The position numbers were made by a program, and so were the translations under genes. 35,237 bases of DNA from Acidimicrobiaceae bacterium (GTDB taxonomy: Bacteria; Actinomycetota; Acidimicrobiia; Acidimicrobiales; RAAP-2), in the NCBI GenBank assembly GCA_003169675.1, contig PNAT01000031.1, forward strand, positions 1 through 35,237, in the 5' to 3' direction. This document shows, one piece after another, positions 8,261 through 17,450 of this stretch (within the stretch, counting starts at the first letter, position 1; every line of letters starts with the position of its first letter). The notes beneath the pieces were generated by a model. It was given only the letters and a program-made list of their open reading frames with translations. It was not told where the DNA came from and did no database searches.

Positions 8261-9154
8261 TCACCAGGCCAACACCATCAGTTCGCCGGCGGCCACATTG
8301 AGCCAGCGGGCCGCTGAGGCCTCACCGGCGATGACGGCCAGATGCCCGTTGGCATCGACTAAGAGCCCGAGTTCGCCGTGGTCCAGATCGGCAAACGTGT
8401 CGACACAGCGGAGGAGGACCCCGTCAGGCACCAGGGCGGATCTGAGGTCCCGGGGACTGCCTAGATCACTTTCGGTCTGCTCCACCACCTCGATGGTGCC
8501 CGAGACAGGTAACCCGGTGGTGCGGGCATCGGCGACCGTGGCCGCCAATTGGATATTGCCGAAGTGATCGACCCAGGTGACCTCGGCTCGCAGGCACGTG
8601 CGGCCGTCGTGCAGTCGACCGTGCTCGACGACGCCCCCGAACAACCGCACCACCGCAGCCGGATTGACGGGATCGCCCAACTCGGACGGCGCCACGCCGC
8701 GACAGAGGGCGGCCGCCGCAGGGGCGAAGAGATCGCGACCATCGAAGGTGTTCCCCAGATCATCGTTCCGGGGCGCTCGATGCAGCTCGAAGACGCCAGC
8801 AATCGGTGCCTCCCCCGCTGATTCAGCCGCCGCGATGAGCAGCCCGTTGTCGGGTCCCACGAAGAACATCGGACTCCCCCCGGGCAGCGCGACTTGAATG
8901 CACAGGCCCCTTCGACGCAGGCCGACACCGGGATCGACGACGGCCAGGACAACACCACTGCCCAAGTGAGGCACGGCCCGCACCAGGGTATGGCTGCCGG
9001 CCCGCACGTCAAAGGGCGGGATGTGATGGGTCAGATCGATCACGGACACCCCGGGTGCGCCGGAGGCAACCACGGCATGGACGACACCGACGAACTCGTC
9101 GTGCGTGCCGTAGTCGGAGAGGAAGAAGACGGTCTGCACCGGGGCGGTCGCCAT
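8261..9154 (-). CDS. S-adenosyl-L-methionine hydrolase (adenosine-forming), DUF62 family
   Basis: A 297-aa protein of the SAM hydroxide adenosyltransferase family, related to fluorinase and chlorinase, which splits SAM with water into adenosine and methionine. Seen: FFLSDYGTHDEFVG at the N terminus, DLTHHIPPFDVRAG, VVLAVVDPGVGLRRRG and FFVGPDNGLL, all family hallmarks, followed by the smaller C-terminal beta domain (WVDHFGNIQL). The D-H-R triad expected of hydrolases fits DLTHHIPP...DVRAG. There is no sign of the halogenase-specific loop. It lies between proC (10 bases away) and rex (11 bases to its start) in the same direction. Why SAM breakdown sits in this operon is unclear. Confidence 0.9.
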   Translation of the reverse strand: MATAPVQTVFFLSDYGTHDEFVGVVHAVVASGAPGVSVIDLTHHIPPFDVRAGSHTLVRAVPHLGSGVVLAVVDPGVGLRRRGLCIQVALPGGSPMFFVGPDNGLLIAAAESAGEAPIAGVFELHRAPRNDDLGNTFDGRDLFAPAAAALCRGVAPSELGDPVNPAAVVRLFGGVVEHGRLHDGRTCLRAEVTWVDHFGNIQLAATVADARTTGLPVSGTIEVVEQTESDLGSPRDLRSALVPDGVLLRCVDTFADLDHGELGLLVDANGHLAVIAGEASAARWLNVAAGELMVLAW

Positions 9155-9164
9155 GGCAGGGCCC

Positions 9165-9983
9165 TCAGCGCGGGAGGGAGCGCGCCCTCTCCGTGGCGGC
9201 GGCTACCGCCTCCATGAAGGCCGAGCGCACGGCCCGCGCCTCGAGGGTGCGTATCCCTGCCGCCGTGGTGCCGGCCGGTGAGGTCACCATCGCCCGCAAC
9301 ACCTCGGGCTCCTGGCCGGTTTCGGCCAGGAGCTTGGCCGAGCCGAGCATGGTCTCGACCACCAGGGTCCGGCTCACGTCGCGGCTGAGGCCCATCTGGA
9401 CACCAGATTCAATCATCGCCTCGGCCACCAAGAAGAAGTAGGCCGGTCCAGAACCTGACAGGCCGGTCACGGCATCCATCAGGCGTTCAGGCAGGCGGAC
9501 AACGGTGCCCACGGCAGACATCACCTCTTCGGCCCAGGACAGGTCCTCCGCGGTGGCAAATGACCCGCCAGAGATGGCCGTGACACCGGCCCCCACCAGG
9601 GCCGGGGTATTGGGCATGGCCCGGACCACCTTCGGCTGGCCGCCCAGGGCGGTCTCGAGGCGAGGGCAGGGCATGCCGGCGACGATCGAGAGGATCCGGG
9701 GCACCCCGACGGCCCCGAGCACCCGACAGGCGCCTTCGGCAGCATCCGGCTTGACGGCCAGCACTGCCCCGGAGAGACGCTGGCCCACCTCGTCCGGCAC
9801 CCCCGCTTGGGGAGCATCGAACAATCCGATCCCGGGAAACTGTGACGCCAGTTCATCCCGGCGCTCAGCCACCGGCTCGACGACGCCTATCTCGCCGGGC
9901 TTGGCCCAGCCCGAAGCGAGAAGCCCACCCAGCAGCGCTCCCCCCATCTTTCCGCCTCCGACGATGAGCAAGGTGACCGGCAT
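9165..9983 (-). CDS. proC: Pyrroline-5-carboxylate reductase
   Basis: Catalyses the last step of proline synthesis, NAD(P)H-dependent reduction of pyrroline-5-carboxylate, in the cytosol. The product has 272 aa, the usual length. It opens with the Rossmann motif LIVGGGKMGGALLGGLL and carries the C-terminal signature VTGLSGSGPAYFFLVAEAM, plus the terminal block TSPAGTTAAGIRTLEARAVR. ATG at 9983 follows YbjN by 30 bases. The mycobacterial proC (Rv0500) lies in the equivalent place between mshA and hemA. Confidence 0.96.
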   Translation of the reverse strand: MPVTLLIVGGGKMGGALLGGLLASGWAKPGEIGVVEPVAERRDELASQFPGIGLFDAPQAGVPDEVGQRLSGAVLAVKPDAAEGACRVLGAVGVPRILSIVAGMPCPRLETALGGQPKVVRAMPNTPALVGAGVTAISGGSFATAEDLSWAEEVMSAVGTVVRLPERLMDAVTGLSGSGPAYFFLVAEAMIESGVQMGLSRDVSRTLVVETMLGSAKLLAETGQEPEVLRAMVTSPAGTTAAGIRTLEARAVRSAFMEAVAAATERARSLPR

Positions 9984-10013
9984 AGGACGACGATAACGAC
10001 CGCGGCCCGGGGC

Positions 10014-10535
10014 CTACGACCGGCGAGGCCGGCGGCGGTAGGTGGAGGGGTGAGCCAGCGCCATCGCAGTGGGGAAGTGGTCATCGGTGTAGAGCACCGA
10101 CGACCCAGCAATCCGGTCCAATTCGTCATCGTCAATCAGGCGGGCGGGAACCCGGCCGACCAGGTACACGGCGTCTTCAGGTCCGAGGGCGAACCACATG
10201 CCGTAGAAGGCGGCGTTGCAGCGCAGGAGATAGGTGAAGACGTCGGCCACATTCTCCTCGGGGGCCGGCATGAATTGGGCCTCGTGGTGCAGGGTGCGCT
10301 GGCGCAGGGTCAGCCAGACGGTGATGAAGTCCTTTTCCTCCCCCCTGAACCGGAGGTACCAGCGGAACGACGCCGTGCGGTCGGTCACCTCCTGGCGCTC
10401 GGCCGCCACCAACAGGCCATCGGCGGCGAGCTCACGGGCCGTCCACGCATTCACACAGGCCACGGCGGCAGCCATCTCTTCATCTTCGGGAAGATCGACG
10501 AGTGGCACGTGTCGCGATGGCGCGTTCAGGTGCAC
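10014..10535 (-). CDS. YbjN domain-containing protein
   Basis: A protein of about 173 aa of the YbjN family, resembling type III secretion chaperone folds; its function in actinobacteria is not established. Visible features are VDLPEDEEMAAAVACVN, LRFRGEEKDFITVWLTLRQRTLHHEAQFMP broken by short loops, and the C-terminal LDRIAGSSVLYTDDHFPTA. It directly follows mshA, as its counterpart (Rv0487) does in M. tuberculosis. The start is uncertain: the GTG at 10535 overlaps mshA by ten bases and the GTG at 10508 is an alternative; neither has a good ribosome site, which suits translational coupling. Anything upstream of 10535 in this frame lies inside mshA and is excluded. Confidence 0.82.
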   Translation of the reverse strand: MHLNAPSRHVPLVDLPEDEEMAAAVACVNAWTARELAADGLLVAAERQEVTDRTASFRWYLRFRGEEKDFITVWLTLRQRTLHHEAQFMPAPEENVADVFTYLLRCNAAFYGMWFALGPEDAVYLVGRVPARLIDDDELDRIAGSSVLYTDDHFPTAMALAHPSTYRRRPRRS

Positions 10536-11794
10536 TCGACGAGCTGGCGGGAGGCCAACTCGTCGTGCAGGTCCACCAGCGCGCTGGCCGCGGCCCGCCA
10601 GGTGTAGCGACGGGCCCGCAGGACCGAGGCCGTGGAGAGGCGTTCGGCCATGAGGGGCTCGTCGAAGATCCGCCGCACGGCAGCGGCGTACCGCTCGGGC
10701 GTCGGGTCGTCGATGAGAAATCCGGTGCGTCCCTGGTCGACCAGCGTGGTCAGCCCGCCCACGGCCGAGGCCACGACCGGGGTACCGCAAGCGGCGGCCT
10801 CCAGGGCGACCAGGCCGAACGACTCGGATCGGCTGGGGACAATGGTCACGTCCGCCGCCCGGTAGTAGGAGGACAAGAGCTCATGGGGCTGAGGATCGAT
10901 GAAGTGGACGTGGTCGCGCACCCCATGGGCATCCGCCAGGTCGAACAGTCCCTGCAGCGACTTCTCGCCGTGAGGCCCGCTTGGGCCTCCCACCACCACC
11001 AGGCGGTAGGGCTCGCCGCCCGTGGCCTGCAAATCGGCCAGCGTCTCAATGGCGGCGTCGGCGCACTTGAGCGGCTGGATGCGCCCGACGAAGAGAAGGA
11101 GCCTCCCGTCGAGCGGGAGCCCGAGGGCGCGCCGGGCTTGGGGCCGGTGCCCAGGGCCGAAGAAGGCGTGGTCGACGCCGAGCGGGACCATGCGGATGCG
11201 CAGGGGGTCGGCCCCGTACAGCGAGGCGATCTGCTCGGCTTCGACGGTGCATGATGCGAGGACGGCGTCGGAACATCCGATGATGGTGGCCTCGGCCTCG
11301 GCCCGCCGGTGGGGCATGTCGGCTTCGACCTCTTCAGGCATTGACTCGGCCTTCACCCGGTCCAGGGTGTGGAAGGTGCAGACGAGCGGCAGGTTCAATT
11401 CATGCTTGATCACGTGGCCGGACAGGCCGGAGAGCCAGTAGTTGGCGTGCACTGAAGTAAAGGGGTCGTCGTCGTTGCCCCAGGCCGACGAACCGGGTGA
11501 GGCCATGCGCTCGAGCACGCCCTGCGTGAACGCATCGACGACGCCGGGCAGGGCTTCCTTGGGCAGGACCGAGAGTGGACCGGCGGGCACGTGATGAACC
11601 CGCAGGCCCGGCTCCACTTCGACCACCGGGGCAAGGTCGGGCGACCAGGCCCGAGTGAAGACATCGCACGAGACACCCGATCGGGCGAGTGCGGCCGTCA
11701 GCTCCCGTACGTATACGTTCATGCCGCCGCCGTCCCCCGTGCCGGGCTGAGCCAGGGGGGAGGTATGGAGGGAGAGGACGGCAAGCCTGCGCAT
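10526..11794 (-). CDS. mshA: D-inositol-3-phosphate N-acetylglucosaminyltransferase (MshA)
   Basis: A 422-aa GT4-family glycosyltransferase with the MshA opening SLHTSPLAQPGTGDGGGMNVYV. It joins GlcNAc from UDP-GlcNAc to 1-L-myo-inositol-1-phosphate, the first step of mycothiol synthesis. Other marks: HANYWLSG and LVCTFHTLDRVK (acceptor side), LLFVGRIQPLKCADAAIETL (donor domain), and the EX7E-type end SRSESFGLVALEAAACGTPVVAS. ATG at 11794 is preceded by TAGGATCTAACCGCT, which could hold a -10 element for a nearly leaderless transcript; this is a weak inference. The YbjN gene overlaps its 3' end. Confidence 0.93.
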   Translation of the reverse strand: MRRLAVLSLHTSPLAQPGTGDGGGMNVYVRELTAALARSGVSCDVFTRAWSPDLAPVVEVEPGLRVHHVPAGPLSVLPKEALPGVVDAFTQGVLERMASPGSSAWGNDDDPFTSVHANYWLSGLSGHVIKHELNLPLVCTFHTLDRVKAESMPEEVEADMPHRRAEAEATIIGCSDAVLASCTVEAEQIASLYGADPLRIRMVPLGVDHAFFGPGHRPQARRALGLPLDGRLLLFVGRIQPLKCADAAIETLADLQATGGEPYRLVVVGGPSGPHGEKSLQGLFDLADAHGVRDHVHFIDPQPHELLSSYYRAADVTIVPSRSESFGLVALEAAACGTPVVASAVGGLTTLVDQGRTGFLIDDPTPERYAAAVRRIFDEPLMAERLSTASVLRARRYTWRAAASALVDLHDELASRQLVECT

Positions 11795-11861
11795 AGCGGT
11801 TAGATCCTACCGGTGGCCGGGTTTTCCCCGGTTCGGACCGCCGCTGAGGGCCCCAAAGGGC

Positions 11862-12314
11862 TCAGGCGGAGGCGATGTGCTCGGGCAGGTCAGGCACCGG
11901 GGGTAGGTCGCCGTCGGCGGTGGGGACTGCCTCTGCCCCGGGCACGACTGGGCTCCCGTGCTCGTCCTCGTAGTCACGCCGGAAGGAGAGGTAGATCCGC
12001 ACCAGGGCCTGCTTCTGCTCCTCGCTGATGGTCTGATCAGCCAGGATCTGCCTGGTCAGGTCGGAGGTGCCGTCGGGTCGTTCGAGGATGCCGGCCTGCA
12101 CATACAGGGTTTCGGCAGAAATTCGCAGCGCCTTGGCAATCTGCTGGAGGATCTCCGCTGAGGGCCGCCGGAGCCCTCGCTCAATCTGGCTCAGGTAGGG
12201 ATTGGAGATGCCCGCCAGTTCCGACAGCCGGCGCAATGAGAGGCGGGCTACGCCGCGCTGCTCGCGAATGAACGACCCCAGATCGCTCCATCGATCCTTG
12301 GGGTCCGTGCTCAC
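11862..12314 (-). CDS. XRE-family transcriptional regulator
   Basis: A small DNA-binding protein of 150 aa. The N-terminal helix-turn-helix covers roughly residues 15-70 and includes [20 protein letters not shown], with [20 protein letters not shown] after it. The C-terminal part is acidic and low in complexity. It closely resembles, from memory, the mycobacterial regulator Rv0474, also close to mshA. The GTG at 12314 is chosen since the frame farther upstream runs into the divergent sod promoter; the ribosome site is weak (GCAAGA). It is 67 bases upstream of mshA in the same direction and may share its transcript. Its targets are unknown. Confidence 0.88.
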   Translation of the reverse strand: MSTDPKDRWSDLGSFIREQRGVARLSLRRLSELAGISNPYLSQIERGLRRPSAEILQQIAKALRISAETLYVQAGILERPDGTSDLTRQILADQTISEEQKQALVRIYLSFRRDYEDEHGSPVVPGAEAVPTADGDLPPVPDLPEHIASA

Positions 12315-12435
12315 TCTTGCAAGCGTAGTGCGCACCCCTGGCGAACCCCAGGCACCGACCTGGCCCGGGTCGCCAGAACCTCCGATCGGGTATGGTCGAG
12401 CACCACCGACCACGCAACGAGGAGACACGACTGAC
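12315..12435. promoter_or_regulatory. Divergent promoter region between XRE regulator and sod
   Basis: A 121-base region with genes leaving in both directions. TATGGT at 12391-12396 is a candidate -10 for sod, but no convincing -35 lies 16-18 bases upstream. AGGAG at 12420-12424 is somewhat far (11 bases) from the sod ATG. No palindrome stands out. Confidence 0.35.
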
Positions 12436-13044
12436 ATGGCCGACTACAGCCTGCCCGACCTGCCTTACGACTACGCCGCTCTGGAGCCGCACGTCTCGGG
12501 ACAGATCATGGAGCTCCACCACGACAAGCACCATGCCGCCTACGTAACCGGCGCCAACACCACGCTGGAGAAGCTGGCCGGAGCGCGCGACAGCGACGAC
12601 TTCGGCGCCCTGGTCGGGCTTGAGAAGACTCTGGCCTTCCACGTCTCGGGCCATGTGCTCCATTCGATCTTCTGGGAGAACCTGAGCCCCGACGGTGGCG
12701 ACAAGCCCGGCGGTGCCCTGGGCGCGGCCATAGACGAGAACTTCGGCTCCTTCGACAAGTTCAAGGCCCACCTGACCCAGGCCACCTCTACCATCCAGGG
12801 ATCAGGCTGGGGGGCGCTGGCCTACGAACCACTGGCCGGACGGTTGATCGTCGAGCAGATCTACGACCACCAGGGCAACGTCGGCAACGGTTCGATCCCC
12901 CTCTTGGTATTCGATGCCTGGGAGCACGCCTTCTACCTGCAGTACAAGAACGTGAAGGCCGACTTCTTTACCGCCCTTTGGAACATCGTCAACTGGGGCG
13001 ACGTGGCGGCGAGGTTCGACGCGGCGAAGGGGTTCCGTATTTAG
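12436..13044 (+). CDS. sod: Superoxide dismutase, Fe/Mn family
   Basis: A 202-aa cytosolic enzyme that dismutates superoxide. Metal ligands are visible: the first His in [12 protein letters not shown], a His in [15 protein letters not shown], and Asp plus His in [25 protein letters not shown] is also diagnostic. Fe versus Mn preference cannot be decided by eye. The start is the ATG at 12436 followed by [12 protein letters not shown], the standard N terminus; the longer upstream frame covers the promoter region and is rejected. The gene ends ten bases from the convergent DksA-type gene; a small GC stem (CGGCC/GGCCG) spans that junction. Confidence 0.97.
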   Translation: MADYSLPDLPYDYAALEPHVSGQIMELHHDKHHAAYVTGANTTLEKLAGARDSDDFGALVGLEKTLAFHVSGHVLHSIFWENLSPDGGDKPGGALGAAIDENFGSFDKFKAHLTQATSTIQGSGWGALAYEPLAGRLIVEQIYDHQGNVGNGSIPLLVFDAWEHAFYLQYKNVKADFFTALWNIVNWGDVAARFDAAKGFRI

Positions 13045-13054
13045 GTCGCGGCCT

Positions 13055-13279
13055 TCAGTCGGCCGGAACGGGCTCCTGGTGACCACGCTCCGGCCCGAGG
13101 GCCAGGTGCTGCTCGCACACCCGACGCGTCGGGTCGGCCGCGAGGTCGGCCTCGAGGATGGGGGCGCCGCAGGTCTCACAGGACCCGTAGACGCCCTCAC
13201 TCAAGCGCTCCAAGGCGCGGTCGACATCGTCCAGGGCCCGGGCCGATTGGGCCAGCTCGGATTCGTGCCGCTCTTCCAC
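13055..13279 (-). CDS. DksA/TraR-type zinc-finger protein, small
   Basis: A 74-aa protein: an N-terminal helix (residues 1-28, rich in Glu/Arg/Leu) followed by a DksA-type zinc finger. The first metal pair is CETC, the second CEQH, so the usual four-Cys finger is here Cys3-His. GVYGSCETCGAPI is the typical family block. It is much shorter than E. coli DksA and lacks the full coiled coil. Such proteins may contact RNA polymerase, but that is not shown for this group. The GTG at 13279 is the first possible start because a TGA immediately precedes it. Confidence 0.82.
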   Translation of the reverse strand: MEERHESELAQSARALDDVDRALERLSEGVYGSCETCGAPILEADLAADPTRRVCEQHLALGPERGHQEPVPAD

Positions 13280-13326
13280 TCAGGGCAGGGTACCGCGGTC
13301 GGCTTGGCGCTCCGTAATGTGGCGGC

Positions 13327-14745
<1,419 letters not shown>

Positions 14746-14752
14746 GAGCACG

Positions 14753-15748
14753 GTGGCGAGGCGGTTGGTCGCCGGCGTCCTCCCCCTCATGGTGGCCCCG
14801 TTACTGGCGGCCTGCTCCCATGCGGCCGGAGGGTCGGGAGCGGCCCACCTGGCCTGGGTGGCCACTGATGCTTCGGTCACCGTGCCCGGTGTCGGGCTGA
14901 CACCAGTCGACATGAGATCTGGGATGGTGGAGGCGAAGGTGCCCGTGGGCAGCCTGCCCTCGGCCATGGCGTTCACCAAGGGTGGTGCCGGGCTGCTCGT
15001 GGTCACGCAGGGTGACGACACGCTGCACGAGATCGATCCGGCCACCCGCGCCGTGGTGCGGTCAGTGGTGGTCGGGGTCGAGCCCGACGCCGTCGCCGTG
15101 GCGCCCGGAGGCACCGGGGGCCGGGGTGTGGCCCTGGTGGCCAACCTGGACTCCAATTCGGTCACCCCGGTCGACCTCGGCACCTGGCGGGCCGGCGCGG
15201 CCATCGCGGTAGGGACGAAGCCGGTGGCCATCGCCGTCACGGTCACGAGCACCAAGTCGGCCACCGCGCTGGTGGTCGACTTCGGGAGCAACCAGGTGAC
15301 GCCGATTGACGTGTCGACCCTGCAGGCCGGGGCGCCGATCAGCGTTGGCTTGAGCCCCGGGGCGATCGGCGTCGCCTCCGGTGAGGCGCTGGTCGGGAAT
15401 TTCGGCGACCACACGCTGACGGCGATCGATCTGGCGAGCCTGCAGCCCAGTGCTGCCGTGGCCCTGCCGGTCGACCCGACCGGTATCGCAGTCACGCCCT
15501 CGGGTGCCATGGCCTACATCACCGGTGGGGCCAGCATCGTCCCGCTCACCGTGACCGGTTTGGTGGTGGGGACGCCGATCAACCTGCCCGATGTGGCCGA
15601 GGCACTGGCGCTGGACGCGGCCAGCACGACGGTGTGGGTGGCCCTGCAAGGGGGCTCCCTGGTGCCGGTTTCACTGCCGGCGGGTACTGTGGGCCACCGG
15701 ATCCGTCTGGGGGGCCACCCCTCGGCGGTGGTGATCTCCCACGGTTGA
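14753..15748 (+). CDS. YVTN-type beta-propeller lipoprotein
   Basis: A 331-aa exported protein. From the GTG at 14753 the N terminus is a lipoprotein signal: basic ARR, hydrophobic core LVAGVLPLMVAP, lipobox LAAC with Cys21. The mature part has repeated blades of the YVTN/surface-layer type, for example VGVEPDAVAVAP, VGTKPVAIAVT and VGLSPGAIGVAS, each followed by a PVD/PID-x-x-T-motif strand. The start choice rests on AGGAG at 14744-14748, which overlaps the preceding TAG, against an ATG at 14705 that lies inside the aminotransferase gene. Such propellers bind surface ligands or proteins; the partner is unknown. It follows the aminotransferase by seven bases. Confidence 0.85.
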   Translation: MARRLVAGVLPLMVAPLLAACSHAAGGSGAAHLAWVATDASVTVPGVGLTPVDMRSGMVEAKVPVGSLPSAMAFTKGGAGLLVVTQGDDTLHEIDPATRAVVRSVVVGVEPDAVAVAPGGTGGRGVALVANLDSNSVTPVDLGTWRAGAAIAVGTKPVAIAVTVTSTKSATALVVDFGSNQVTPIDVSTLQAGAPISVGLSPGAIGVASGEALVGNFGDHTLTAIDLASLQPSAAVALPVDPTGIAVTPSGAMAYITGGASIVPLTVTGLVVGTPINLPDVAEALALDAASTTVWVALQGGSLVPVSLPAGTVGHRIRLGGHPSAVVISHG

Positions 15749-15770
15749 GGGTGTGCAGGGGGCATGGGGC

Positions 15771-15827
15771 CTGTCCCATTGTTCAGAAAGACGACTAAAA
15801 TGGTCTGCATTATGGGAGATGGGACAG
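15771..15827. promoter_or_regulatory. Nested inverted repeats at the start of the DUF4395 gene
   Basis: CTGTCCCAT (15771-15779) and ATGGGACAG (15819-15827) form a perfect nine-base inverted repeat around 39 bases. Inside lies a second imperfect repeat, AGAC (15789-15792) with GTCT (15803-15806), centred on GACTAAAATGGTC. TAAAAT at 15796-15801 could be a -10. The local AT-rich patch is unusual in this region. Either a regulator site or an mRNA hairpin covering the start region could explain it. Confidence 0.45.
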
Positions 15828-16318
15828 ACACTGGGGAAAGGGTCCACTCGTTGTTCTCATTTCCCAATCCGGTGAACGAGGTCTCGGCCCGTCTGGTGGC
15901 CGGCGGTGTGGTCGTGATGGCGGTACTCACCATCGTGTTCGGCCTCAAGTGGGCCACCGCCGTCATCGCCTACGGCTTCATCGCCCGAGTCCTGACCGGG
16001 CCGTCGTTGAGCCCGCTCGGACAGTTCGTCACCCGGGTCGTCACGCCCCGCCTGCATCTGGCCGAACGGCCTGTGGCCGGGCCGCCCAAGCGCTTCGCCC
16101 AGGGCATGGGCGTCACCTTCTCGTTGAGCGCTCTGGTCCTGACCGTGCTCGGACACTGGACCGGGGCCGAGGGCCTGTTGGGGCTACTGGCTGTTGCCGC
16201 CTTCTTAGAGTCGGCGCTGGGACTGTGCCTCGGCTGCAAGGCCTTCGCACTCCTCATGCGGGCCGGGATCGTTCCTCAGGACGTCTGCGAGCGCTGCAAC
16301 AACATTTGGGCCACCTGA
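15812..16318 (+). CDS. DUF4395 family membrane protein
   Basis: A 168-aa membrane protein with the DUF4395 opening FPNPVNEVSARLVAGGVVV. Hydrophobic spans lie near VVVMAVLTIVFGLKWATAV, WATAVIAYGFIARVL, VTFSLSALVLTVLG and GLLGLLAVAAFLESALGLC. The GLCLGCKAFALLMR block has a CxxC pair at the end of the last span; a second CERC pair lies near the C terminus. The family often sits beside thioredoxin or rhodanese genes and is suspected in sulfur or redox traffic, but no function is proven. ATG at 15764 or 15800 would lengthen it by 16 or 4 residues; 15812 is preferred because the family block starts soon after and the upstream bases look regulatory. Confidence 0.8.
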   Translation: MGDGTDTGERVHSLFSFPNPVNEVSARLVAGGVVVMAVLTIVFGLKWATAVIAYGFIARVLTGPSLSPLGQFVTRVVTPRLHLAERPVAGPPKRFAQGMGVTFSLSALVLTVLGHWTGAEGLLGLLAVAAFLESALGLCLGCKAFALLMRAGIVPQDVCERCNNIWAT

Positions 16319-16352
16319 ACCGGCTAAGCCTGGTTACACGCTGTGTGCTGCC

Positions 16353-17291
16353 TCATGGTGAGGACACCGCGGTATTCGAGGTGCCTACCGGAGCGAGCAC
16401 CGCGATGAAGTCGCGAGTCCATCCCACCAGGTACTGACCGGCCGGTCGCGTCTGGCCCGGTACGGTGGTCGACAAAGGTCCTCCAGGCGTCGAGGAGACA
16501 TCGCACTGGATCCACATGGGATTGATATCAAGCTGCATGGCCACCGTGGCCCCGTCGACACCAAGTGCGGTAGCCAGATCTATCGGGAGTGCGGACATGG
16601 CGGCGGCGTAGAGAATGTCTCCGGCCGCATCTTCGCCAAGGGCGCTTCGCGCCGGAGCGGCCACCCCGTGCAGCGTGTCTCCCCATTGCTTGAGGTTGTC
16701 GATCTGAGGGCTGAGTTGTCCACCCTCGATCAGCGGTGGAAGGTTTTGGCGAACGCTGTACACCTGTTCGCCGGGTGACGGAACTGTCTTCCCCCATATC
16801 CCGATCCGGCCGTAGCCATTGGTGTCGATGACGAAGCTGCCGAGACCGGTCACCAAGGGGACCAGCGTCTGCCCGCCCACCTCGACGCCACCCACGGCGT
16901 CTTTCACCTTGAATCCTCCATTGAAGGCCGCCAGGAGGTACGGCGACTCGGTCGGACCCACGTAGGACAAGGAATCGGGTCCGAGAACCGCTTTGCCCAC
17001 CGGCGGTTCTTGAGTGCCGATGTGGAGACCGAACCGGACCTGCCCGGCTCGAAAGCGGATCACGGTGATGCTCCGCCCGTCAGGAACGGTCACGTCCTTT
17101 TGGTCGACCATGACCCCATGCGCACCGGTGGCCACCGTCGTCCAGCCGGGTTCCATCGGAACCGTTGTCGACGTAGTTGAGGTTGTGGTCGAGATCGACG
17201 CGGTCTGGGCGGGGCGTGTCAGTGAACACGACGCGAGCGTGAGCGATGCCACCATCGAGACGAAGAGGGCGGGGCGGTTGGATAGGCTCAT
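16353..17291 (-). CDS. Phosphodiester-glycosidase-like lipoprotein (paralogue 1)
   Basis: A 312-aa exported protein. Its signal peptide ends in the lipobox LASC (Cys22), followed by a Ser/Thr linker (TTTSTTSTT). The rest matches the NAGPA-type phosphodiester glycosidase fold: LLAAFNGGFKVKDAVGG, LGSFVIDTNGYGRIGIWG, VYSVRQNLPPLIEGG and VAMQLDINPMW. In characterised members the last motif region is LDGGGSS; here it is LDIN, so the activity may differ. It is a clear paralogue of the protein encoded at 21807-23078. ATG at 17291 has AGGGAGA five bases upstream. It ends 34 bases from the convergent DUF4395 gene and is divergent from the hydrolase across 159 bases. Confidence 0.85.
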   Translation of the reverse strand: MSLSNRPALFVSMVASLTLASCSLTRPAQTASISTTTSTTSTTVPMEPGWTTVATGAHGVMVDQKDVTVPDGRSITVIRFRAGQVRFGLHIGTQEPPVGKAVLGPDSLSYVGPTESPYLLAAFNGGFKVKDAVGGVEVGGQTLVPLVTGLGSFVIDTNGYGRIGIWGKTVPSPGEQVYSVRQNLPPLIEGGQLSPQIDNLKQWGDTLHGVAAPARSALGEDAAGDILYAAAMSALPIDLATALGVDGATVAMQLDINPMWIQCDVSSTPGGPLSTTVPGQTRPAGQYLVGWTRDFIAVLAPVGTSNTAVSSP

Positions 17292-17450
17292 TGGCTCTCC
17301 CTACGTGATTGGGAGATCGGCGTCCCCGACGGTAGGTATCCCGCACAGTAGACGGAGGCCAAGCGCGTGGAGATTCACCCCACCCATCCATTCGACAATC
17401 ACCGCAACGAGCGCAGGCGGCCATTCTTTGTACCGTTGACGATCTGAACG

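Noticed and set aside
8261-9154. Fluorinase or chlorinase
   Set aside because: The motifs fit the common SAM hydrolase members; the halogenase-specific insertion is not visible and no organohalogen genes are nearby.
10536-10790. N-terminal extension of the YbjN protein
   Set aside because: This stretch is the opposite reading frame of mshA, rich in Arg/Pro/Gly, with no YbjN similarity.
13281-13326. Rex- or Fur-like operator before the aminotransferase gene
   Set aside because: No inverted repeat is present in the 47 bases; only a possible leaderless -10 element.
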